NCBI GenBank assembly: GCA_035610835.1
Contig: CM069454.1
Location: 60,990,580 to 61,054,579, forward strand
Length of the DNA: 64,000 nt
Source: Ophiura sarsii
Taxonomy: Eukaryota; Echinodermata; Ophiuroidea; Amphilepidida; Ophiuridae
Direction of reading: 5' to 3'
The notes beneath the pieces were generated by a model, which saw only the letters and a program-made list of their open reading frames with translations, was not told the DNA's origin and searched no databases. Numbering within the stretch: position 1 is the stretch's first letter; each line of letters begins with the position of its first letter. Position numbers and translations under genes: made by a program. Below are positions 43,783 through 55,372 of the stretch, in pieces.

Positions 43783-43876
43783 CAAGGCGACTTGAACGGG
43801 CACGATCCTGTGATTGAAAGAATATTCCCGACCGACGATCAGCGCGCTAGACCGCTCGGCCACCTCTTGGAGGGTA
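43783..43876 (-). mobile_element. tRNA-Leu/Ser-derived fragment, minus strand
   Basis: On the minus strand, GGTGGCCGAGCGGTCTAGCG is a typical Leu/Ser tRNA D-arm with A box, and CCGTTCAAGTCGCC about 60 bases later stands where a B box would be. The T and acceptor stems do not pair, so it is a SINE head or tRNA pseudogene. Confidence 0.5.
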
Positions 43877-43914
43877 CTGGTACCGTGTAGGCTATCGAAG
43901 ATACACTGCACTAC

Positions 43915-44575
43915 GGTACCGATTGGGAGTTGGGACTACATATGCTTGGTTTCGTAGCTTCATTTTACATTCATAGTAATTTAATTACAATGTTTTTAGG
44001 ACTGATTTGACCAATTACATTTTGACACACACATACCGCGACGACACACAACATCACAGTCAATGATTATATTTCATCATCACAAAACCAAGTAAGTTCA
44101 TCACAACCATTTATGCCTTTTCTCCATGTTTTCTTCTACATTTGTCATTGGATTCATTCATTTTCAAAGAGATATCAACCAAAAAGTCGCAACCTCCCGG
44201 TCCCGTCCCGGCCTAGCTCGTTCACGTAGCGTACGTGTTGTCGTTCCTTCCACTAGAATCACTGTGATCGTATCGGAACGAGTCTGAGCCACCTCGGACT
44301 AGTCCCGGCCTTACTATTCAATTCGGGTATTAAAGCTTTCTAGAATAAACTACCATAACCATGTGTATATAGACCTCAATGACTGTGTAAGTGTACTATG
44401 GGTCGTTCTTTAAAAGCCTCCATTGAAGACATGCACTGGTACTGGTAGGGTATACTAAAGGATTCATTTCAATGTCAATCCGAATCGCTACCAAAAACTT
44501 AAATTCAAAAAGCTTATTATTATTATTTACATTTTCAAATAAAAAAGTCATGAAAGTTAGTAAAAAGACGATCAC
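43915..44575. other. no gene seen; local GC-rich patch
   Basis: 44190-44310 is GC-richer than its surroundings (CCCGTCCCGGCC, GTAGCGTACGTG). It could be promoter-like, but nothing decisive is visible. Confidence 0.35.
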
Positions 44576-44579
44576 TTAC

Positions 44580-44790
44580 CGTTCATTCATAGTGACGATC
44601 GCAAACGAGGAATAAACATGCCGCTTGGTTGAAACTACCTGCCGAATGTTCATTTTGGTGTTTGACGGTATCAAAAATAAAATTGATGAATTCATTGTTT
44701 TTACCGGACCACGCACCATGACGCCATCGCTATTCTCCTTGACACCTTGCACGATTTGAGGTTGGAGCATGGAGGGTTTTTTCAGTTGCC
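44580..44790 (-). CDS. candidate exon, unknown protein, low support
   Basis: Minus-strand acceptor ATGCTTCCACAG at one end and donor AACG then GTAAGTGATC at the other bound 211 open bases reading QLKKPSMLQPQIVQGVKENS and onward to IVTMNER. No domain is recognised. Its first 40 bases have an inverted partner at 45237-45278, so it may instead be part of a repeat. Confidence 0.25.
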
Positions 44791-45277
44791 CTGTGGAAGC
44801 ATAAGGAATGTGTCCCTTCCTGCTATTAATTATAAAAGGAAGGGACGACACATTCTTTCTATTGTTTATGATGGAAGTTGGTAAAAATAAATAAAAAAAT
44901 GGGGGAAACAATACCTTTTTAGAAAAAAATATTTGGGAGTTGAAAAAACGGTAAAAAAAATCGTTTTCAAATTAAAACTAAAATAAATAGATTCTTCAAT
45001 TTTTAAAATTGTATTTTTTTCTTCATTTCTTATTCTGTTGCTCCTTTGGCAATTGCCCCGTTTTTTATATTTTTGGTCCTTAATTTTTTTAAATTTAATT
45101 TATGTTTATTTTTTCTCCTTAATGTAATTTTTATTATTTTCAGTTTTTTTTTATAATTTCTTATTTTGTTGCCCCGTTGCCCCGTTTATTTTTATTTGTT
45201 GTCGGTTTTTTTATTGCCTCAAATCTTTGTTGCCGCTGCAACCTGAAAAAGACCTCCATGCTCCAACCTCAAATTGA
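44753..45277. repeat. inverted repeat pair, 525 bp apart ends
   Basis: TTTGAGGTTGGAGCATGGAG at 44755 and CTCCATGCTCCAACCTCAAA at 45256 are exact inverses and the match extends to about 38 bases with few changes. Between them are AT-rich sequence and TTGCCCCGTT repeats. Confidence 0.75.
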
Positions 45278-45371
45278 GCGGACTGTTGCACTATTTCCAA
45301 TTTACCAACCGGAGCTGCCCAATACGCCATTTTATTCACGAAACACGCTAACAATCCACAATTAGAGTCCA

Positions 45372-45990
45372 TTGAACCATCGATTACACTACTTTCCCGA
45401 ATGATTTAAATTTCGTCCAAAGAACGGGGCACTTAATATAACCCTATTTTACCTATCTATGGCATTTTCCATTCTAACAAGTACTTAAAACTCCATATTT
45501 TGGGCCACGCATACGTTTTGGTGTGTTCAGAAATAGAAACAAAATGGTTCGTCACGCAGTTTCTCCTCAAAAACATGCTACAAATTCACAATTGAACCAT
45601 CGATTACACCACTTTCATGGACGAATTGAATCTCGACCAAACCACGGTACCCTTTAGAAAACTCTATTCTATCTAAATATATCATTTTCTATTCTAACAA
45701 GCACGGCTAATTCCATATTTTGCGCCATGCCGCGACGTCGGGGTCGGGGTGGGTTGTCTATGGAAATAGAAACAAAATGGCTCGTCGCGCAATTTCCCCT
45801 CAAAAACATCGTATAAAATCACACTTGAACCATCGATTACACTACTTTCCTGGCTGATTTCAATTTCGTCCAAACTTCAGGAAACTTCGCTATCTCTATT
45901 CTACCTATCTATTGCATTCATTTTTCCAACAAGCGCTGCAAACTCCATATTTTGGGCCACGCACAAGTTTTGGTGATTTTTGAAACCGAT
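45372..45990 (+). repeat. tandem repeat, three units of 220-233 bp
   Basis: TTGAACCATCGATTACA starts units at 45372, 45592 and 45825. Each contains TTCTAACAAG-like, CTCCATATTTTGGGCCA-like and GAAATAGAAACAAAATGG-like blocks. Confidence 0.9.
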
Positions 45991-46199
45991 TAGAAAGCTC
46001 TTACCGTGCAACTTCTATGTAAAATTTAGCGTTGCTGCATTGCGCGTCATTGGGCTACCAAATTTGGCTGGAGCAACTACTCTAAAAATGACAAAACAAA
46101 ACTATATAGTCAGCCTTCGGCGACTCAAATATATCCCTGCAGCATTACGTAGATATCCTACTTTCCCTGTAAACCTACAGTACAGCTCACAATAGAGTG

Positions 46200-46440
46200 C
46201 ACCACGCAACTGCGATGATAGTCCATTGACTTTGAGTTGATAGTCCATTGACAACGCAATGACATCGCATTGACAATGCACTGACAGCGCGATGATAGTT
46301 CGTTGACATTATCCAATGTCGTGTAGGGACTCCGTTGATCTTGCGAAATCAGCGCGCTGATTTCGCACTGTCAATGCACTGACAACGGGATGTAATTGGG
46401 TTGATATTCCGATGAAAGTATGTTGACCTCCGTTGATATC
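46200..46440 (+). repeat. short degenerate ATTGACA repeat with 26-bp palindrome
   Basis: CATTGACA-like 10-15 bp words recur from 46221 to 46435. TGCGAAATCAGCG followed by its exact reverse complement forms a 26-bp perfect palindrome at 46342-46367. Confidence 0.7.
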
Positions 46441-46444
46441 GGTT

Positions 46445-47040
46445 ACTCTAATGCGATCTGTACTGTATAAGCAGTTTATTTGAAAGAGAACAATTTTATT
46501 ATTAAACTATGTCACGGTGAATGTAAATTGTAAATGAACCTAGGTCCCATAATTGACCTAATAAATACAACTTGTGGATTTGAAGTGTTCCAATCTTCAT
46601 CTTTGATTGAAGTAATACTACTATGAAATCAAGATACAAACCACTCATAGGCATGTTATTGGATTTCTATGTCTGTTAGCAAAATGGGCGACGGAACAAA
46701 ACTTGTCTACGAGCAAACGAAATTCTTATAGTGTGAGGCGTTTTTGTTTGTTTGTTTAATTACGGGAAATGTGCCGCCATCGAATCAGAAATTTGAGAAG
46801 GTGCCGTCGAGTAACAACTTTGAGAGCGGGTGGTGTTGCCGCGTCAGAATCTAAAGACCGGAGTGGTGCCGTCGAATCAGATATTTGAAAGAGAGGGGGT
46901 TGTGGCGTCCCAAAAATTCCCGACAGGTTTGGGTGAGGATTGTAGTTGGTAGTCATGTACTCCGTTCTGGATACGCTAATGATGAGGCTAATGTTCCTTG
47001 TGGCTGCAGAAGTAGTTGTCAGCTGGCTCGAGGGACTTAG
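46445..47040. other. no gene seen
   Basis: Intergenic. The last part may be the 3' remnant of the RT fragment that follows, but no conserved motif is readable. Confidence 0.35.
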
Positions 47041-47043
47041 ATA

Positions 47044-47388
47044 TGTGTCACAACTCCTGAGTCAAGATATGGTCTTCTTTAATAAGTAGGTCTACCAATA
47101 TCAGAAATAGGAATGGAGCCAAGCAATACATCACCCTGTAGTGGTCAGGTGGAGACAGCAAATGGATGAGAGATACTGCTGTCGACCCTCACAGCACTTC
47201 TCGAGTTGTTGTTCAGCACACATATAGCATCGACTAGAGCTTTTGAGAATTCCGTAATGTCGCAGCACTGCAAGCATAACTTTTCTGTTGATAGAGTCGA
47301 AAGCTTTCTATAGTCTATATATGTGTCTGTGAAAAATAGCTGATGATCTTTGAACCCTTCTATGATCCTTCTATAATAAGTTTACCGT
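47044..47388 (-). pseudogene. LINE reverse transcriptase fragment, frameshifted
   Basis: On the minus strand three frames together give an RT palm. Frame one reads RRIIEGFKDHQLFFTDTYID then YRK. The next frame reads KAFDSINRKVMLAVLRHYGI, the classic domain A region with its catalytic Asp. The first frame returns as ALVDAICVLNNNSRSAVRVD and ISHPFAVST. A third gives LAPFLFLILVDLLIKE. At least two to three frameshifts and stop codons separate these pieces, and the downstream YADD-type motif is missing, so the copy is dead. The pattern (KAFDSI, LRxYGI, LAPFLF) suits the RTE/CR1-like branches of non-LTR elements; I cannot fix the clade. The fragment is about 110 codons, a small part of a normal 900-1000-codon RT protein. 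Confidence 0.85.
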
Positions 47389-47689
47389 ATATGCCAAGAT
47401 ATTGCAGTTCAAGAATATGTAAATTATTATAGTCTTATTTACACTGTTGAGAAATTTATTCCTGAAATTGGAATAAATGGACCCTTTTTTGGACCACTCT
47501 GTATATCTTTTATGCTGAGTTGACAAATCTAATTAAACGATAGTCGTGTGACAAATGTTAAGCTAAACCTCAAGGTTGTTTACTAGTGAAACAGTAAGAG
47601 ATGAATATTGAGTTCGGTATAAGGTTAAGGATGATGTATATTGACTTTTGTATAGGGTAAAGTATGATGGCAGATATATGTTACACTTA

Positions 47690-48147
47690 GTGGTCACCTA
47701 AAGAAGAATTCTTGAGCAGCGCCAGCATGCTTCACTTTCACCACTGGTTTCTGTCACCAGCGTCTACTGCTGGTTCCTATTACATTATTCCCATCACATT
47801 ACATTGCAATAAAAGGTTTATATTATTATAAAACAAGGGTCTTTAAAAAATCCTGCTGCAAGTAGTACAATTGATGTGGCTTCAAATTCAGTACTTTCTT
47901 GTTTTTCTTAAAGCCATTAATTTTGTTGAATAACACATTGTAGCTGGATTAAACTTCTTTTCATGTCTGTGGATAAAGATGCCTATCTGTACCATGTATT
48001 ATGAAGGTGGAAGTAAGTAGATCTCCCTCACTTAATTACTTTAGCTCGTGTTTTGCACTGTTTGTTTTGGGAAACATTCCCGTTTGCACCGTAGTGGTGG
48101 TGCTAATCATGCTGGAATACATAAGAAATCTTCTTTCGTGGTCACCA
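47690..48147. mobile_element. foldback element, family FB1 copy 2
   Basis: The ends TGGTCACCTAAAGAAGAATT and AAGAAATCTTCTTTCGTGGT are inverse. It is the inverse-orientation relative of 3159-3605, sharing CAGCATGCTTCACTTTCAC, TTTCTGTCACCAG and TCCTGCTGCAAG blocks. Confidence 0.7.
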
Positions 48148-48195
48148 ATACCATGCTAGGACTGTGTTCCTAAATGTCAATAGAAGCTGACAGAG

Positions 48196-48640
48196 GTAGA
48201 TTTGTATCAGAAATCCCGACAGCACGGATTGAACTATCAACTTGCAGATACAAGAGTTGTTCTCCTTAACCCGACCAACCCTAACACCACGAAATACCAC
48301 GACCCAGTCTGTCTCCCAGCGCATGATTGGGCGGTTTTTCATGACATAATCGACCGAGGTTATATAGTGAGCGCAGTAAACTGCGAACGTGAAGCTGTTA
48401 GCCGTGTGGCTTGCCTTTGCAGGCCACCGGTTCCATGTGCGGAGGGTCCCCGGATCGATTCCCGGTCGAAAAGCGGCGATTTATGTGTGCATCATCTCCC
48501 AAATCCTCGGTTTTGTTTAAAAAACCGGGTCGATGCTAAGCGATAAAACTCTGTTTTACCACAATGTGAAATCGTATATCTTATCACGTTTGTTTGCCTG
48601 TCCTAGCACTGCCTTCAAGGGGGGTCTAGGTTGGTCAGAT
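48196..48640 (+). repeat. repeat with tRNA-like patch and R4 fragment
   Basis: GGGTCCCCGGATCGATTCCC near 48446 resembles a B box, and GTTAGCCGTGTGGCTTGCC 47 bases earlier is A-box-like, but no cloverleaf closes. The stretch 48575-48640 (GTCCTAGCACTGCCTT) matches 63135-63190. The 114-codon frame across it has no recognised domain. Confidence 0.35.
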
Positions 48641-48649
48641 ATTAAAATT

Positions 48650-49215
48650 CAGTGCTTCAGACAAAAACAAGATATTAGCACAGTAGAAAACTGCTGCCAA
48701 GTTTCTGCTTTAAAATGCTTTTTGTTTGAGGTAAATTGGATTTTCGGTTCTGACGTTATGGCCAACTAAGTTTCGTGTGTCTCAAAAAATCGGTGGTGTT
48801 TTGTATACATTTGTATGTAAAAACGCTTACCCTGCGATTTTTAGCATTTTCAGTTTTAATTGTTTTTTGATCAAATGATTGTAACATTTGATCAAATTTA
48901 TTTATTAAAATATTGAAATAATTAATTGCACATCATAAATCATCAACATTTCAAGGTCAACGTAATTTCTTATGTAATTCTGTATTTTTCTCACCAGGCT
49001 ATTTTTAAGCCATTTAGCTTTAAAAATCAATAAAAATGCTAATATAATTACAATTTTCACCCAAAATGGCTCAAAATGTGTCTAAATTCATGCTCTTCAA
49101 TAATTGAACAACTATTTTTATTCCAAATTTCAACTTATTTTTTTCTCGCCAATTTTAACATTTTTCAATACGTTTTGCACGATATATCTCAAAACTAAAA
49201 AACACGCAAACTTGC
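48650..49215. other. no gene seen
   Basis: AT-rich intergenic sequence. Confidence 0.45.
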
Positions 49216-49220
49216 AATAT

Positions 49221-49483
49221 GGGAACAAACGTAACTCAAAAGCAAAATCTCATATATCTATGGGATTTGGACCAGATGTTAAGCACAAAAGGGGCAATGA
49301 AACCATGAAGCCCGGTTTTCAAATTTGAATTACGATACAAATTACCTGATTGGTCGGTTCAAGGTTGCCATGGCAACCGTATAAAAAATCCGGCTTCATG
49401 GTTTCATGCGCACTATACCGATACACCATCTACCCAAGTATGGTGTATATGCAACATTTCATTTTCTAGTTACGTTTGTTCCC
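49221..49483. mobile_element. 263-bp foldback
   Basis: GGGAACAAACGTAACT at 49221 is inverse to AGTTACGTTTGTTCCC ending at 49483, with inner matches AAACCATGAAGCCCGG / CCGGCTTCATGGTTT. GTTGCCATGGCAAC is a 14-bp palindrome in the loop. Confidence 0.8.
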
Positions 49484-49619
49484 GTGTTTAGCCAATCAGA
49501 GGCCTTGCATAGTTACCATGGCAACCAGATTAGAATGACACGTATTTACTGACACGTCTTGACCTAAGCTTTAATTTGATATATATATAACTAAGCGGTA
49601 GGTCCACGGTAACATTGAG

Positions 49620-50011
49620 AAAATCCCCCTTTATAACGGTATATAACGTACGTTTCTATGTTCCAGTGCTCCTTTCTAATACCACTGACTGACACGCCTT
49701 TTAACATCAGTCAAACGTACGTATCAGTATTACAGAGCTTGCTTCAAAGATCACTAAGTAGCGTGCGCGTTCCAGTGTTTTATTACTCTCATCAAGCGTT
49801 ATGTTTATGATAATATATCACACTAGCTCTAAAATAAAGTATTACAGAATACATACGTACGCATGTATGTAACGTGCTCAACAAAAGAAAGGCATGTTTA
49901 TGTCCTATAGAGTGTTTTACAATTATTTTTTGACCAATCAGAGTAGATAGACATTTGGATGAATTTGTTTTGCACAATTTAGTACCACATTTGCCACAAA
50001 ACAACAAAGAT
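49620..50011 (+). repeat. dispersed repeat R4, partners at 62840 and 63180
   Basis: CCACTGACTGACACGCCTTT then TAACATCAGTCAAACG and CTCATCAAGCGTTATGTTTA are shared with 63180-63558. A shorter partner is at 62840-62990. Confidence 0.8.
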
Positions 50012-50338
50012 AAGCCATGATTAGCACCAGTTAATTAAAATCCGAGACACATATTCCGTATTTGTCCCGTATTGATCACTGCACATTTTCCCCGCGCGTG
50101 ATAATTCAAATTCATCCAGACCATGTATGCATGCACAACATTTTCTCACCATGATGTGTGTGTTGAAATGCGAATTTGGGAACGTCACAGATTTTCTTTA
50201 AATAAAGCTAATCATGGCTTATTCTTGTTGTTTTGTAGCGCATTTGGTATCAAATTGTGCCGAAACAATTAATCCCAATGTCTATCTACTCTGTTTAGTC
50301 ATAAAGTAATTATAAGTTACTCTATAGGACATAAACAC
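49896..50338. mobile_element. 443-bp foldback, arms about 140 bp
   Basis: GTTTATGTCCTATAGAGT at 49896 is inverse to the right end at 50338. Inward matches include AGAGTAGATAGACATT and AAGCCATGATTAGC against GCTAATCATGGCTT. Its left arm overlaps the R4 repeat. Confidence 0.8.
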
Positions 50339-50344
50339 AGTGTA

Positions 50345-51035
50345 TGACTTTATGTGGCTTCATTCAAATCAGCTTCAATTTTGTCGATGACATTTTATCA
50401 AATAGTAAAGCTCAAAAGAACCTTGCTCGAACGTTCTTGTCTTTCCTTGACATTATTAAACACAAAATTATGACGCTTGACGATTACTTAAGTTGCATTT
50501 ATATTATTATCTTAATCAATATTTCACTCATATAAATACCTTACTTGTATACTTAGCCACATAATTTGCTTGCAGACTGATTTGCAAGAACATTTTGAAA
50601 ACGAGTTGGAAATCATCTTAAAACTATAATTATACATCGGTATATGTTAAATGGCATTTATCCTGATACGATAATTAGAACATCTTTAGTGCTATAACAT
50701 GCAGTAAATTAGCATTTCCAAGGAGAGATGAAATATTGCTATTGATTATTGGAGTTTAAGACTATTCCCTTAATAATTAGCATTATATCCTTCATTAATA
50801 TATTCCTGTTCATTAATTGGTTAAAAGTGTGTCACATGATCAAAAGTAGTCTCACCATTAGGCAAGAAGACCAAAAATGCTATTGACGAAGGAGAGAGGT
50901 ATTATTTGGAGAATGAAATAGTCTACTATTACCCTATGACCTCGATTTACGTGTCAAAGTTCTCTTTATGTTAATATTATGACAGTTAACTTTAGGATTG
51001 ACAAGCCTTAAAATGTAAACAGACGACAACAGTTT
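50345..51035. other. no gene seen
   Basis: AT-rich. The 63-codon frame at 50344-50535 has no recognised motif. Confidence 0.4.
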
Positions 51036-51040
51036 CAACA

Positions 51041-51290
51041 ATGGCGGCTGCTGGTGAAACTCTACGGTTTCGGCGTATAAATGAGGATCAATTGACTCAA
51101 TTTATTGACAGCGCAGACAGCGAGAACACATAAAAATGAAATAAAATATGGGGTGTCAGTTTTTCGCGAATTTTGATAGGAAACCAACGCCGATTACACT
51201 TGATTGGAAAACGCTGCACTCGGCATATTGCTTTCCAAGTGTTATGCCGGTGCCCGTAGCCGAATGAAATTTGAATTGAACAGTTCGTGA
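51041..51290 (+). pseudogene. Crypton/DUF3504-like N-terminal fragment, frameshifted
   Basis: An ATG at 51041 opens MAAAGETLRFRRINEDQLTQ then FIDSADSENT and stops at 51131. Shifting frame just before the stop continues as HKNEIKYGVSVFREF. A further shift gives LSKCYAGARSRMKFE near 51231-51276. The order (RF-x-INEDQL, an ADSxNTK-like block, a VFREF helix, then an LxKxYAxAR block) resembles the N-terminal region of Crypton-derived tyrosine-recombinase-like (DUF3504, QRICH1/ZMYM-related) proteins. The assignment is from memory of the family pattern, and the breaks make this a relic. A donor-like TTGGTGAGTAAAA near 51367 follows. It could alternatively be a decayed first exon of a host gene. Confidence 0.4.
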
Positions 51291-51294
51291 GTTG

Positions 51295-52475
51295 GAACTT
51301 TTTGAAACTTTTGAACAGTTAGCTTTTGACTTTGAAACATATTGCAGCTACTCTACTAGTGCCAGTTGGTGAGTAAAATTCTTTTTTATATTTCTCGTTG
51401 CCTAGGTCTAGGCTAAAATTTACAAAGCTTAGTCTTAGCCTAGTATTTAGTAAGGCCTAGGCTTAGCTCAGTCTTGGGAGTCTACTTTTAACAAATTAAT
51501 GAACAAGAAATATATTGATGAAGGATATAAAACAAATATTTTCTGCTCTTTATTCGGGATTTGGTGGAATCTATTGGTAAATATATCGAATTTTGTATTT
51601 CATTTTCTTACTGCTATTTCCGTTTCCATTTTATACTTTAGCGTGTGAATAAATCAAACTGCTATCAATTTTAACTGATTCAATTATCGTTTAATTTTGA
51701 ATAATGATACTATGGTTAATAATGTTTTAAATAGACTAACGCCCCATCAACTTTCTGTTTCTAATAACTTGACTAAATACTGTCTCATTTAATTTATCCA
51801 TGTAGGTTGTAACTATCATGTCAACGTCCAATTTTAACGAAGCATCTCCACGATTTTCACCGTGGAAATCACACATTTCGAATGTCAATGAAAACCACAA
51901 AATCAGAGATAAATCCTGTGTGAAAGCGAGCAAATATCTAGGAACAATTTTCATTTGAAACGCATTCATACCCAGCAGCACACCGAACACAATCGCCTCG
52001 GAAGTGATGATGATGACATCGAGGATCAATCACGCATTCAGGTGTAACACACTACCTAGAAATCTTCTATGGGTAATGTCACACAGACCCAATGTATATA
52101 TTAAAGGCATGCATTAGCCTAGTTGAATAGTTCTAGCATGAGCTTAGAAAGACGGCGTTTATTTTATTTATTTAGATGAGTTTAAACTATAATAGTTGTG
52201 GCAGAAATAAATCTCATTATATGTCGTTTGTCATGTTTGTACTGAGCCATTGAAACCTTCGTTTATAATCTATTAACGCGTAATGGTGTTAAGGTTTCCA
52301 AACAAACACTGCAGCTTGATTTCCTTTGAGGGTTCTGTAACACATACATCACGGCCTTGTTAACATTACGGTTACCAGTAGGATTAAGCAATTGCAGTTG
52401 CGTCTCGGAATAAGTAGACACGCCTCAAACCTCAACCTAAGCGTAATTTATTTCAATAAACCATGTAGGTATATA
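51295..52475. other. no gene assigned
   Basis: Holds a 97-codon minus-strand open frame (51736-52029) with a hydrophobic first third but no recognised domain, and no splice signals around it that I trust. Otherwise intergenic. Confidence 0.35.
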
Positions 52476-52479
52476 CAGG

Positions 52480-52575
52480 GTGTCCGAAAAGTTTCGAAAC
52501 CATTTAAAGATGTGTATCCCTCTTTAAATAAGTCGCAGTGCCAAACTGTATATTATATATATATATATATAACAC
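52480..52575 (+). repeat. TACAGGGTGTCCGAAAAG motif and (TA)n
   Basis: TACAGGGTGTCCGAAAAGTT at 52475-52500 is a typical DNA-transposon end word in invertebrate genomes. It is followed by a TA microsatellite at 52553-52571. A possible inverse end, CGAAACTTTTAGGACACCTT, lies at 63943. Confidence 0.4.
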
Positions 52576-52632
52576 GCTAAAATGTTTAGCTAAATAACTC
52601 ACAAATACCATAACACTGTTTAATTTTGCTGG

Positions 52633-52830
52633 ACTCACTGTGTAAGTCACTGTAATCTCATGCCGCGTGTTCATCACATTCCAGTAATGTGGATTTTTTT
52701 TCTTTCAATAAAGGTTTTCACTTATTAAATGTTGTGTACAGCATTAATAATGTTCATAATAAGGATTAATGCAATTTGTTATTAAAAGGAATCCTTGTAG
52801 AGAACATTTTTTTCTCTTTCACACCTCTTT
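52633..52830 (+). repeat. dispersed repeat R5, partner at 63562-63745
   Basis: CTCACTGTGTAAGTCACTGT then AATCTCATGCCGCGTGTTC and TTCATAATAAGGATTAATGC are almost identical at 63562-63720. Confidence 0.85.
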
Positions 52831-53017
52831 CCGTGTGTCGCATCCTTGGCTTTATTCAGCTCATTATACTACACTTTTATATGAAATGTTACGGTCATAT
52901 TCATTTGGCACCGTTTATAATAGCTGCTGCCTTTTAAAAGGGATGTGTAGGATTGTGTTATAAGGAAGTGTTCAGAAGTTTGGTGGGGGACAACTTGAAT
53001 TTTTTTCGGTGTCTTAC

Positions 53018-53362
53018 CCCCCCCCCCCCACCACCACCAGAAAACTGCCCCTCCCATTAGTGCAAGACTTTTATGTCCCCTCCCTCCTTCGGTTCAAAAA
53101 GATTTGTATCATAGGCTGAAATCCCGGGGTGAAATGGGTGGGTTAATCGTTGGATCATTAGGAACAAAGCCACTCGCGTATATACTATTCATTAAGTGAA
53201 CTTGATTGTTTACATTTAGCCCAAGATCACCAGCGTATTCAGGAAGAGCAACAGGTCATGCCCCACCCCCCCCCCCCCACACACACACACACACACCCAC
53301 CACCCCCACCACCCCCACCACCCCCACCACCCCCACCACCCCCACCACCCCACACACACACT
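53018..53362. repeat. C-rich microsatellites: (C)n, (CA)n, (CCACCC)n
   Basis: A C run with CCACCACCA lies at 53018-53038, and C13, (CA)n and seven-fold CACCCC units at 53264-53355. Low complexity only. Confidence 0.9.
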
Positions 53363-53599
53363 TTAGTTAATAAAAATGATTGACCCTGAGATTTTCAAAT
53401 GTCTCTCTCTAAATTATAAAGGTTTATGAAAGTTTATCTGTAAATATGTCATACCACATACTGACATTTATTTCGCAATATTCTAAATATTACGTGGAGG
53501 ACGTTTAAAACGTCATACTGTACCTTTTTAGTATTAAAAATAAAAAAACGAGCATTTTTTTATACAGGTTTCAACGTTATAGTTGGCCTTAAACCCAGC

Positions 53600-54060
53600 T
53601 TTCAGAGACCCGAACGCGGGCCTTGGACCACACCTACTTGATGTGGATGATGTTTAAGTTTGAATTTGGATTTTACTCCTGTTACCTAAGAGTAATACTA
53701 TATGCAGGAATAATTGTTTTTTAGTTAGTAGGAATATGCCAAAATTACTGCTTCCGAAATGCTTTGGCTTAAAATGCCGAAAACCCATGAGCTTCCAGCT
53801 TCGCCCCTGGACCGCCTGGACCGCACCCGCTGTTAACTCCAATCGGTTCGTTCACTCCGCTCAATACAAGGATACAACATTTGGCCCACCCTATCAAAAC
53901 AGTCCTGGGTACGCCCTTGCCGACATAAATTATCAACTTTTACAGATTTGAGACCACTGCGAATTTCGGTAACACGTCTTTCGTTCCGCGACGCAACAAT
54001 TTTTTCAAACTTTGCTTCAACATCCTCTAAAAAACCTACCATTCCACAAATATGTTAAAC
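53600..54060. other. possible hAT-like fragment, no gene
   Basis: On the minus strand CAAGGGCGTACCCAGGACTG near 53920 resembles hAT ends (CAGGGGCGTAGCCAGG class). No second end or transposase frame. The small frames on both strands are not supported. Confidence 0.3.
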
Positions 54061-54480
54061 TGTGGTGAGGAGTTGATAATACGTGTTACGGTTACACACG
54101 GGTTACACTACCTTGAACTAGTCTATTGAACTAATATTTTTACCAAGAAAAGTGATTCACGTTTATGCACGTATTTTTTGATAGCGCATTATCGTATTTA
54201 TGACGCGTTACAATTTTGATGGCTTATTGTGAAGTGGAAGTTTGGAATTTCTTAGATTGTTTACTATTTAAACACAAAGAAAAGGGATTATTACAAGTGG
54301 CATCAATGTTAACGTCTTCTTTTTTACATATCAAATACATTTCAAATGGTTTTGACACGGTAATGGTTTTACCATTTTAAATTCATCGTGTTTACGACAT
54401 TTAAATTACAATTCGTTTTAAACCGACTTGTTTTTGTAAAATTCTGCACATTTAATATCATCATTTAATGATATCATTAA

Positions 54481-54785
54481 ATATCACTCAGGTGTTGTGT
54501 GTAGAATTAGACAATTGACCAAAAAGCTGATATTTAAATTAATAGGGGTTTTTTTCCATTTTGAAATAAAATTTGTTTTTATGATTGTTGTTGAGAAATT
54601 CTATCCATTTAATATCACCCAGGTGTTGTGTAGAATTATACAATAGACCAAAAAGCTGATATTTAATTTTTTGTTGTTGTCCATTTTGAAATAAAATTTG
54701 TTTTATGACCTGTTGTCGAGAAATTAAATCCATTAATATCACCCAGGTGTTGTGAAGAATTATACCATAGACCAAAAAGCTTTAC
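54481..54785 (+). repeat. tandem repeat, three units of 124-131 bp
   Basis: ATATCACYCAGGTGTTGTG starts at 54481, 54612 and 54736, followed each time by ACCAAAAAGCT and, in the first two, CATTTTGAAATAAAATTTGT. Confidence 0.92.
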
Positions 54786-54789
54786 AATA

Positions 54790-55370
54790 CCTTTTTACAA
54801 TACCTATCATGCCAGTAATTATTGTAGAACATTTTGTATTATTAACTGTGGTGGGGTTTAAGAAAAATCTAAATCCACGAATATACTACGTATCCCTAGG
54901 ATTTGATTTTTGTAGTGGGGTATTAGTAAGTGAGGCGGCGGAAGAGGGGCGGTCGCGAGGTCGTGACCCCTAGTTCGAGGCCCTTCGCGGACGCCCCCAC
55001 ACCCCCTCTAAAAGTTGCCAAGTATCACATACATGTTAGACGCCACTGGTTTTATTTAGTGTGGTTTTAAGTTTTATAGTGGGTCTCTCATAGTTATCGG
55101 AAGGCGGTGGCCTCACCATGATCACTTTGTACCTGCCCGTTCAGCACAGTGAGCCAACCAAGAGATTTCAGAAACTTTTAACATGTTGGTCCCTATTCAC
55201 CCTATGTCCCTATTCACCCAGTTTTACGGTACTCAATGACATTTGTTTTTAAGCCCCCGGGAAACAAAATCCTGCGCACGCCAATGTTTATGATATTGAT
55301 TTATAGTCAGTTCTTTAGCAGACGAAGTATACCTCTAATGTAATCAAACATTACTAGACACAGCTAACAA
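54790..55370. other. no gene seen; hAT-like end words
   Basis: GACGCCACTGGTTTTATT near 55040 and ATCCTGCGCACGCCAATG near 55268 recall the end of the hAT MITE at 42511-42821 but are not paired. Otherwise intergenic. Confidence 0.35.
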
Positions 55371-55372
55371 CC

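Noticed and set aside
48390..48480. A tRNA gene
   Set aside because: A- and B-box-like words are present, but no cloverleaf stems close around them.
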